DNA of 64,000 nt, from NCBI RefSeq assembly GCF_000297395.2, contig NZ_HF570108.1, positions 6,805,737 to 6,869,736 of the forward strand. The letters run 5' to 3'. The notes under the pieces were generated by a model. That model was not told where the DNA came from and searched no databases. It saw only the letters and a program-made list of their open reading frames with translations. This document shows positions 55,879 through 62,194 of this stretch, in pieces. Source of the DNA: Micromonospora lupini str. Lupac 08 (GTDB lineage Bacteria > Actinomycetota > Actinomycetes > Mycobacteriales > Micromonosporaceae). Each line of letters opens with the position of its first letter. Within the stretch, counting starts at the first letter, position 1. The position numbers and the translations under genes are program-made.

Positions 55879-56439
55879 GTGACAGGAGTCAAGTTGCTAT
55901 TCGCTCATGACACCGAATGTTCGCTGATCGCCGCCACCGCGCTTGTCAACACGGCGGGCCGCGACGGTGAGCTGCTGCCCGACGTCGCCGCGCTGGACAC
56001 GTTCTTCAGCCGGCACTCCTACAGCGGACGGCACGAGCACACCGACGCCGAGCTGCGTGCCGTGCGGGAGCTGCGGCCCCGGCTGCGCCGGATCTGGCAC
56101 GCCGAGCCCGCCGAGATCGTCGCCATGGTCAACGCCCTGCTGTTGGAGCACCGGGCGATACCGCAGCTCATCGAGCACGACGACGAGCCGTACCACCTGC
56201 ATGCCGTTCCCCGCGACGCGCCGCTGGCCACCCGGATGGCGGTGGAGGCGGCGATGGCGATCGCCGACCTGGTCCGGATGGGCGAGTTGAGCCGGCTGCG
56301 GATCTGCGAGTACCCGGACTGCGACAACGTGGTCGTCGACCTGTCCCGCAACCGGTCGCGACGGTTCTGCGAGGCCGGCTGCGGCAACCGGGCGGCGGTG
56401 ACCGCCTACCGGGCTCGCAGGGCCGCCGGCCGGTCCTGA
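55879..56439 (+). CDS. CGNR zinc-finger regulator (ABATE domain)
   Basis: This 186-residue regulator has an N-terminal helical ABATE-like domain (about 1-135) and a C-terminal CGNR zinc finger: I-C-E-Y-P-D-C-D, then R-R-F-C-E-A-G-C-G-N-R-A-A-V (four Cys and the C-G-N-R signature). Such regulators commonly sit divergent from a transporter gene, as here with EamA. GTG 55879 has GGCGG nearby. Its 3' end overlaps the opposing GNAT gene by 34 bases. Confidence 0.9.
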   Translation: MTGVKLLFAHDTECSLIAATALVNTAGRDGELLPDVAALDTFFSRHSYSGRHEHTDAELRAVRELRPRLRRIWHAEPAEIVAMVNALLLEHRAIPQLIEHDDEPYHLHAVPRDAPLATRMAVEAAMAIADLVRMGELSRLRICEYPDCDNVVVDLSRNRSRRFCEAGCGNRAAVTAYRARRAAGRS

Positions 56440-56999
56440 GCGGCGGCCCACTCGTCGGCCCGTAGCTCGTACTCCACCTCGCCGTGCTCGGTCCCCGGGA
56501 TCGGGTCGTCGAACTGAAGGTGGAAGGTGCGCACGTGCCGCAGCCCCGCCTTCTCCAGCACCCGGCGGGACCGCTCGTTGACGGCCATCGTCTCGGCCCA
56601 CACCCGACGCACGCCCACGGTGTCGAAGGCGTACCGGACCAGCGCCCGCGACCCCTCGGTTGCCAGGCCGCGCCCCCACGTCGAGCGGCGCAGCCGGTAA
56701 CCCAGCTCGGCCTCGCTGCCGTCCTCCGACGGGTCGAGCGCGAACCAGCCCAGGAAGTCGCCGCCCGCCGGGTCGAGCGCCGCCCAGCGACCGAGCCCGG
56801 GACGCCGCTCGTACTGCGCCAGCAGCCTCGGCACCTGCTCGTCCCGCACGGTGGCGCGCGGGGTGGCGACGCCGCCGGTGAGGAAACGCATCACCTCGGG
56901 ATCGCTGTCCAACTCGACAATCGCGTCCACGTCGGCTGTCGTCAGCCGCCGCAACCGCAGCCGCTCGGTCCCGGGAGGAACCAGGTCATCGCCACCCAT
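56406..56999 (-). CDS. GNAT acetyltransferase (RimJ/RimL-like)
   Basis: This 197-residue acetyltransferase has the start G-T-E-R-L-R-L-R-R-L-T, then E-L-G-Y-R-L-R-R-S-T-W-G-R-G-L-A-T-E (acetyl-CoA pyrophosphate loop) and N-E-R-S-R-R-V-L-E-K-A-G-L. It belongs to the RimJ/RimL-type clade acting on protein N-termini or small amines; the substrate is not evident. ATG 56999 is used, since upstream in-frame sequence is Arg/Gly shadow. It overlaps the end of the CGNR gene on the opposite strand. Confidence 0.88.
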   Translation of the reverse strand: MGGDDLVPPGTERLRLRRLTTADVDAIVELDSDPEVMRFLTGGVATPRATVRDEQVPRLLAQYERRPGLGRWAALDPAGGDFLGWFALDPSEDGSEAELGYRLRRSTWGRGLATEGSRALVRYAFDTVGVRRVWAETMAVNERSRRVLEKAGLRHVRTFHLQFDDPIPGTEHGEVEYELRADEWAAAQDRPAALRAR

Positions 57000-57079
57000 G
57001 ACCGGATCATCCCGCCGCCCCGACGACCCCGTCGAGCGGTTTACCACCCGCGACCGCCGTCGCGGGCCGGGCGGTCGCG

Positions 57080-57262
57080 TCAGCGCGGCGGCGCGACCAC
57101 GAAGAGCCTCCAGGAGTACGCGTCGACCACCAGCACGGGCCCGTCCGAGTCCTTGCTGTCTCGCACCCCGACCACGTCCCCGAGATTCGTAGCCACCTCG
57201 ACGCACTGGTCGTTGGATCCGCTCCGGCTGCTCTTGCGCCACCAGGCCCGGGTCAACTCCAC
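57080..57262 (-). CDS. DUF397 protein
   Basis: This 60-residue protein is a textbook DUF397 domain: W-W-R-K-S-S-R-S-G-S-N-D-Q-C-V-E-V-A, V-R-D-S-K-D, then a late W-R-L-F-V. DUF397 proteins accompany Scr1-type HTH regulators throughout actinomycetes and are thought to act as partners of them, sometimes likened to toxin-antitoxin pairs without proof. GTG 57262 overlaps the stop of the HTH gene, so the two are coupled. Confidence 0.9.
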   Translation of the reverse strand: MELTRAWWRKSSRSGSNDQCVEVATNLGDVVGVRDSKDSDGPVLVVDAYSWRLFVVAPPR

Positions 57263-58065
57263 GACTCCGCCACTTCCCTCAACAGCTCGATCGACTCCTG
57301 AGGTGGCAACGCCTCTCCGAGGGTCGCCTCCCAGGTCCACTGTAGGCGGAGCAGATCGACTGGTCGGTCGAGTTCCTGGCCACCTATCTGGCCACCAAGG
57401 TAGGCAAGGTCGCTGTGGTCGTCGAGCGTGGCAAGGATGAAAGGCCCGTTCAGACCGGGGTACTCCTCGGCAGATCGCGGCACGACGTGTACCTGAACCC
57501 GTGGATGCTCGGTCGCCAAGCGGGCCAGGTGCAGCGCCTGCTCGCACATCACCTTGCGACCGCCGACGCGCCGCCGCAGCACCGACTCGTCAAGTACAGC
57601 GACCACATGCGGCGGCCGGTCCTCGTAGAGGACCCGCTGGCTGTCCATCCGGTCGGTCAGCCGACGCTCAACCTCGTCGGCATCGAGCAACCTGTCCGAT
57701 TCGAAGACGGCACGAGCGTAGTCCTCGGTTTGTAGCAGGCCAGGGACATGCAGCGGGTCGAACCAGCGCAGCGCACGCGCCTCCGCGAGGATCCTGCGCC
57801 AGCCGCGTAGCCAGGGCTGCGCCTTGTCGAGGCTGACAAGTTCGGTGGACATCCGGCCGAAGAGGCCGCCGGTGTCCAGGGCGCGGTCGACGAGTTCCAG
57901 GTACTTGGCGGTGGGCGCCTGTTGACCCAACTCGACCGCGCTGACCATCGACGGCGAGTAGTTCACCGCCTTGGCCAGCTCGTCCTGACTCCAGCCCCGG
58001 CGGGCGCGCGCCCGGCGCAGCTCCGCGACCAGGAACGCCGCCGCCGTCATCTGTCCATCGGCCAT
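57253..58065 (-). CDS. Scr1-type HTH regulator (XRE HTH plus DUF5753)
   Basis: This 270-residue regulator has an N-terminal XRE helix-turn-helix (R-R-G-W-S-Q-D-E-L-A-K-A-V-N-Y-S-P-S-M-V-S-A-V-E) and the DUF5753 domain behind it (L-H-V-P-G-L-L-Q-T-E-D-Y-A-R-A-V, D-E-S-V-L-R-R-R-V-G, G-P-F-I-L-A-T). It pairs with the DUF397 gene it overlaps. ATG 58065 is the family start. The upstream 400 bases, gene-free, carry three stacked inverted repeats that may form the switch of this locus. Confidence 0.92.
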   Translation of the reverse strand: MADGQMTAAAFLVAELRRARARRGWSQDELAKAVNYSPSMVSAVELGQQAPTAKYLELVDRALDTGGLFGRMSTELVSLDKAQPWLRGWRRILAEARALRWFDPLHVPGLLQTEDYARAVFESDRLLDADEVERRLTDRMDSQRVLYEDRPPHVVAVLDESVLRRRVGGRKVMCEQALHLARLATEHPRVQVHVVPRSAEEYPGLNGPFILATLDDHSDLAYLGGQIGGQELDRPVDLLRLQWTWEATLGEALPPQESIELLREVAESWS

Positions 58066-58200
58066 GCCCTGCCGCCCTCCACCCCGCCAGCGATCATCTC
58101 CAGCCGGCCACCACCGACGTCACCGCCGGCGAACAGGGCAGCTACGACGACGAGGCCAAACCCTTCCGACCGTAGTCGTCCGATCACCAGACTGTGAAGC

Positions 58201-58239
58201 GCGGCACCGCTCCCCGTCCCCCGGGCCCGGCGGTGCCGC
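58201..58239. repeat. Hairpin 1 of the Scr1-locus intergenic region
   Basis: GCGGCACCGC (58201-58210) and GCGGTGCCGC (58230-58239) are perfect 10-base arms around a 19-base loop. The interval 58066-58473 has no gene. Confidence 0.65.
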
Positions 58240-58241
58240 AC

Positions 58242-58274
58242 GGGACCGCCCGCTCCCCCGTGCCGGGCGGTCCC
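58242..58274. repeat. Hairpin 2 of the Scr1-locus intergenic region
   Basis: GGGACCGCCCG (58242-58252) and CGGGCGGTCCC (58264-58274) are perfect 11-base arms with an 11-base loop, three bases after hairpin 1. Confidence 0.65.
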
Positions 58275-58300
58275 ACCCCCGGACCAAGCCGACCGACCAC

Positions 58301-58380
58301 ACAAGATTCCGCTCGATGGTGGATGTAGTGGGGTCCTGGCGTTCGGACACCACTACATCCGGGATCGAGCACGATCTTGT
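58301..58380. repeat. 80-bp imperfect palindrome upstream of the small Cys-rich gene
   Basis: Two 36-base arms (58301-58336 and 58345-58380) pair at 29 positions around an 8-base loop. Mismatches fall as two three-base internal loops and one single change. Its ends are ACAAGAT and ATCTTGT. It looks like a fold-back repeat or a regulatory RNA structure. Confidence 0.75.
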
Positions 58381-58473
58381 GGGTCGGTGCCGACACCGGG
58401 GCGCCACGGCACCCGCCACCGGGCGCGCGGGGTGATAACGCCAAACGCATCAGCTCCAAAGGAAGGCCGCAGC

Positions 58474-58761
58474 ATGCCCCGGACCGCCCTGGACGATCGC
58501 ACTGCGACGCCTCGTCGACCGCACCTGCCGCTGCGTCCACTCTGGCTCTGCCGGGTCTGCGCCGGGCCTTGGCCGTGCGCGGTCGCGCGGCTCACCCTTC
58601 GGCAGGAGTACGCCCACGACCGGATCGCATTGAGCATCTACCTGTGCACAGTCCTGCACGACGCGGCGGCGGACCTGTACCGGCTCAACCCGCACGACGG
58701 TCCGGACCCCACGGCGCTCTACGTCCGCTTCCTCGGATGGGCGGCACTGCCCGACCGCTGA
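58474..58761 (+). CDS. Small Cys-rich conserved protein of the Scr1 locus
   Basis: This 95-residue protein has a basic N-terminus and the text L-W-L-C-R-V-C-A-G-P-W-P-C (Cys spacing C-x2-C-x6-C, possible metal site), then a helical part ending Y-R-L-N-P-H-D-G-P-D-P-T-A-L-Y-V-R-F-L-G-W. I recall similar proteins beside Scr1/DUF397 genes, sometimes labelled flavin reductase without support. ATG 58474 is preceded by AAAGGAAGG, a strong ribosome-binding site that overlaps the dispersed 14-mer ATCAGCTCCAAAGG (58449-58462). Function is unknown. Confidence 0.72.
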   Translation: MPRTALDDRTATPRRPHLPLRPLWLCRVCAGPWPCAVARLTLRQEYAHDRIALSIYLCTVLHDAAADLYRLNPHDGPDPTALYVRFLGWAALPDR

Positions 58762-58813
58762 CGCTCGCCGCCGAGAGCCGCGCCGAGGGCAGCCCTGCCA
58801 TCGAGGGAAGCGC

Positions 58814-59236
58814 TCAGTGCCTGGCGAGCCGTTCCAGCAGGGCGGCGCTGCGGGCCAGCAACGCCCGCTCCTCGTCGGTGAGTTCGGCCTCGATGGCCTG
58901 GGCGAGCCAACCGGCCCGGCGGCTGCGCTCCGCTTCCAGCGCGGCCCGACCCGCGTCGGACAGCTCGACCAGCGACTTGCGGCCGTCCGTGGGGTGCGCC
59001 CGACGGGTGACCAGGTCCTGTTCCAGGAGCAGGCCCACCGCCCGGGCCATCGACTGGGGGCGTACGCGCTGGTCGGCGGCGAGGTCACTGGTGGTCATGG
59101 CGCCGTCGCGGTCGAGGGCGCCGAGCACGGCGATCTGACCGAGCGGGATGCGGTCCTCGTTCTTGACGCGCCGGGTGAGCTTGCCCATCGCGGTCCGCAG
59201 TTCGGCGGCGATGGCGGCGGCTTCCGAGGTGGGCAC
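58814..59236 (-). CDS. MarR-family transcriptional regulator
   Basis: This 140-residue regulator has the MarR winged helix: L-G-Q-I-A-V-L-G-A-L-D-R-D-G-A-M-T-T-S-D-L-A-A (helices leading to the wing), S-M-A-R-A-V-G-L-L-L-E-Q-D-L-V-T-R-R (recognition helix) and H-P-T-D-G-R-K-S-L-V-E-L-S (wing). It is divergent from the enolase gene, and the interval between them holds an 18-base near-perfect inverted repeat. GTG 59236 is chosen with GGGGTAAAG upstream; ATG 59188 is possible. Confidence 0.88.
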   Translation of the reverse strand: MPTSEAAAIAAELRTAMGKLTRRVKNEDRIPLGQIAVLGALDRDGAMTTSDLAADQRVRPQSMARAVGLLLEQDLVTRRAHPTDGRKSLVELSDAGRAALEAERSRRAGWLAQAIEAELTDEERALLARSAALLERLARH

Positions 59237-59282
59237 ACGGCACTTTACCCCGTTCGTCAGCGCCGCTGGACACCTGACCTGC

Positions 59283-59334
59283 ACAGCAATGCTGTTCAGC
59301 GGGGCTGTTCAGCATGACTGAGCAGCATTGCTGT
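59283..59334. promoter_or_regulatory. MarR operator between the MarR and enolase genes
   Basis: ACAGCAATGCTGTTCAGC (59283-59300) and ACTGAGCAGCATTGCTGT (59317-59334) are inverted repeats matching at 16 of 18 positions. The inner CTGTTCAGC also recurs directly at 59305-59313. This fits tandem MarR-dimer sites covering a divergent promoter. Confidence 0.7.
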
Positions 59335-59412
59335 AGGGTTTGCCGCTGTCGGGCTCAGCGCCAGCGTTGTCGCAGCTGGGGCCACGGCACACGACAACGA
59401 AAAGGACCTCCC

Positions 59413-60732
59413 ATGTCCGCACACACAGCCGCACACACAGCCGGAACCGTCACCGGCGCCATCGAGACAGTCACCGCCCGCCGCATCCTCGACAGCCGGG
59501 GCAACCCCACCGTCGAGGTCGACGTCAGGTTGGCCGACGGGTCGCTGGGCCGGGCCGCCGTCCCCTCCGGCGCCTCCACCGGTGCCCGGGAGGCCGTCGA
59601 ACTGCGCGACGGAGACCCCGCGCGCTGGCACGGCAAGGGCGTCGACCGCGCGGTGGCCAACGTCAACGGGGAGATTGCGGCGGCCGTGCGCGGCCGGGAC
59701 GCGGCGGACCAGGCGGGTCTGGACGCCGCACTGATCGCCCTCGACGGCACCGCCACGAAGTCCCGGCTCGGCGCCAACGCGATCCTCGGCGTCTCCCTCG
59801 CCGTCGCCAAGGCCGCCGCGACGGCCAACAACCAGCCCCTCTACCGCTACCTCGGCGGCGACGACGCCCACCTGCTGCCGCTGCCGATGATGAACATCGT
59901 CAACGGCGGCGCCCACGCCGACAACCCGCTCGACTTCCAGGAGTTCATGATCGTGCCGGTGGGCGCGGACACGTTCGCCGAGGCCGTCCGCATGGGCAGC
60001 GAGGTCTTCCACACCCTGCGCCGCGACCTGCTGGCCGCCGGGCACTCCACAGGCGTGGGCGACGAGGGTGGCTTCGCGCCCGAGCTGCGTACCGCCGAGG
60101 AGGCGCTCGACTTCGTGCTGAGGGCCATCGACGGCGCCGGCTACCGCCCCGGCACCGACATCGGCCTGGTCATGGACCCGGCGTCATCGGAGTTCTTCCG
60201 CGACGGTGTGTACGACTACGCGGGCGAGGGAGTGCGCCGCACCCCGGCCGAGCACGCCGACTACCTGACCGCGCTCATCGACGCCTACCCGATCGTCTCC
60301 ATCGAGGACCCGATGGCGGAGGACGACCTGGACGGCTGGCGCGAGCTGACCGCCCGCGTCGGTGACCGCTGCCAGCTCACCGGCGACGACGTGTTCTGCA
60401 CCAACGAGACGCTGCTGCGCGAGGGCATCCGCACCGGCGTCGGCAACTCGGTCCTGGTCAAGGTCAATCAGGTGGGCACCCTGACCGAGGCGCTGGCCAC
60501 GGTGGCCACGGCCCAGCGGGCGGGCTGGACCGTCGTCATGTCGCACCGCTCCGGCGAGACGGAGGACACCACGATCGCGGATCTGGCGGTCGCCACCGGC
60601 TGCGGTCAGCTCAAGACCGGCTCGCTGTCCCGCTCGGATCGGACGGCGAAGTACAACCAGCTGATCCGGATCGAGGAGGAGCTGGGCGACTCGGCGCGCT
60701 TCGCGGGCCGCTCCGCGCTGCGCCGGGCCTGA
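59413..60732 (+). CDS. eno: Enolase (probably a MarR-controlled second copy)
   Basis: This 439-residue enolase has the active-site text: A-S-T-G-A-R-E-A (mobile loop), N-G-G-A-H-A-D-N, Q-E-F-M-I-V-P, G-D-E-G-G-F-A-P (catalytic Glu), S-I-E-D-P-M (metal Glu), V-K-V-N-Q-V-G-T (catalytic Lys) and M-S-H-R-S-G-E-T-E-D. The last block reads T-G-S-L-S-R-S-D-R-T-A-K-Y-N rather than the common G-A-P-C-R-S-E-R, and an extra 12-residue N-terminus is present. It converts 2-phosphoglycerate to phosphoenolpyruvate. ATG 59413 is used. A dedicated MarR regulator suggests an inducible paralogue; the main eno is expected elsewhere (inference). Confidence 0.92.
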   Translation: MSAHTAAHTAGTVTGAIETVTARRILDSRGNPTVEVDVRLADGSLGRAAVPSGASTGAREAVELRDGDPARWHGKGVDRAVANVNGEIAAAVRGRDAADQAGLDAALIALDGTATKSRLGANAILGVSLAVAKAAATANNQPLYRYLGGDDAHLLPLPMMNIVNGGAHADNPLDFQEFMIVPVGADTFAEAVRMGSEVFHTLRRDLLAAGHSTGVGDEGGFAPELRTAEEALDFVLRAIDGAGYRPGTDIGLVMDPASSEFFRDGVYDYAGEGVRRTPAEHADYLTALIDAYPIVSIEDPMAEDDLDGWRELTARVGDRCQLTGDDVFCTNETLLREGIRTGVGNSVLVKVNQVGTLTEALATVATAQRAGWTVVMSHRSGETEDTTIADLAVATGCGQLKTGSLSRSDRTAKYNQLIRIEEELGDSARFAGRSALRRA

Positions 60733-60749
60733 GCAGCGCGAGGCGCTGG

Positions 60750-62150
60750 TCAGGGATGGGTCATCCGGAGCAGGTCGAGCACCTCGTCGAGCTGGGTCTC
60801 GGTGAGCTTGCCCGAGTCGACGTGACCTCGGGAGATCACCACCTCCCGGATGGACGCCTGCTTGGCCAGCGCCTCCTTGGCGATCGAGGCGGCCTCGTCG
60901 TACCCGAGGTAGCGGTTCAGCGGGGTGACGATCGACGGCGACCCCTCGGCGTACGCCAGGCAGACCTCGGCGTCCGCGACCAGGCCGGCCACCAGGCGGT
61001 CGGCGAACAGCCGACTCGCCGCGGCCAGCAGCCGGATCGACTCCAGCAGGTTGCGGCCCATCACCGGCAGCATGACGTTCAGCTCGAAGTCGCCCTGTGA
61101 GCCGGCGAAACCGACTGTCGCGTCGTTGCCGATCACCTGGGCGCAGACCTGCCGCATCGCCTCGGCCACCACCGGGTTGACCTTGCCCGGCATGATCGAC
61201 GAGCCGGGCTGGAGGTCGGGGATGCGCAGCTCCCGCAGGCCGGCACGGGGGCCGGAGCCCATCCAGCGGATGTCGTTGGCGACCTTGTAGAGGCCCACGG
61301 CGATGGTCCGCAACTGCCCCGAGGTCTCCACGAGCGCGTCGCGGGCGCCCTGCGCCTCGAAGTGGTTGCGCGCCTCGGACAGCGGCAGCCCTGTCGACTC
61401 GCGGAGCCTGCCGATCACGGCTGCGGCGAAGCCGAGCGGCGTGTTGATCCCGGTACCCACGGCGGTGCCGCCCAACGGCAGCTCGGCCAGCCGGGGCAGC
61501 GACCCCTCCAACCGCTCGATGCCGTAGCGGACCTGGGCGGCGTACCCACCGAACTCCTGCCCGAGGGTGACCGGGGTGGCGTCCATCAGGTGGGTACGCC
61601 CCGCCTTCACCACCGTCTCGAACTCGGCCGCCTTGCCCTCAAGCGCCTCGGCGAGGTGGGTAAGCGACGGCAGCAGATCCTCCGCGATGAACTGGGTGGC
61701 CGCCAGATGGATCGAGGACGGGAACACGTCGTTGCTGGACTGGGAGGCGTTGACGTGGTCGTTCGGGTGCACCGGCGAGCCCAGCTCGCGGCTCGCCAGG
61801 GTCGCGATCACCTCGTTCGCGTTCATGTTTGACGACGTACCGGAACCGGTCTGGAACACGTCGACCGGGAACTGGTCGTCGTAGCCGCCGTCGGCCACGT
61901 GCGCGGCGGCGGCGGCGATGGCCGCGGCCACGTTGGCGTCGATCACGCCCAGCTCGCCGTTGACCTCGGCCGCCGCGCCCTTGATCTGCGCGAGCGCCTT
62001 GATCTGGGCCGGTTCGATGCCTCGGCCGGAGATCGGGAAGTTCTGCACCGCGCGCTGGGTCTGCGCCCGCCACAGCGCCTCGGCGGGCACCTCCACCTCG
62101 CCCATCGAGTCGCGTTCGATCCGGTAACCGGTCGCTTCTGGAGTCGTCAC
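60750..62150 (-). CDS. fumC: Class II fumarate hydratase
   Basis: This 466-residue enzyme interconverts fumarate and malate in the TCA cycle. The signature G-S-S-I-M-P-G-K-V-N-P (about 316-326), T-G-S-G-T-S-S-N-M-N-A-N-E-V (about 96-109) and H-P-N-D-H-V-N-A-S-Q-S-S-N-D (about 127-140) are diagnostic for FumC rather than aspartase or argininosuccinate lyase. GTG 62150 has AGGA eight bases upstream; ATG 62159 is also possible. It converges with eno, the two stops being 17 bases apart. Confidence 0.93.
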   Translation of the reverse strand: MTTPEATGYRIERDSMGEVEVPAEALWRAQTQRAVQNFPISGRGIEPAQIKALAQIKGAAAEVNGELGVIDANVAAAIAAAAAHVADGGYDDQFPVDVFQTGSGTSSNMNANEVIATLASRELGSPVHPNDHVNASQSSNDVFPSSIHLAATQFIAEDLLPSLTHLAEALEGKAAEFETVVKAGRTHLMDATPVTLGQEFGGYAAQVRYGIERLEGSLPRLAELPLGGTAVGTGINTPLGFAAAVIGRLRESTGLPLSEARNHFEAQGARDALVETSGQLRTIAVGLYKVANDIRWMGSGPRAGLRELRIPDLQPGSSIMPGKVNPVVAEAMRQVCAQVIGNDATVGFAGSQGDFELNVMLPVMGRNLLESIRLLAAASRLFADRLVAGLVADAEVCLAYAEGSPSIVTPLNRYLGYDEAASIAKEALAKQASIREVVISRGHVDSGKLTETQLDEVLDLLRMTHP

Positions 62151-62194
62151 GCGTACCATCCTGCCGCGCCCGTGGCCGACTCGCAGATGATCCG

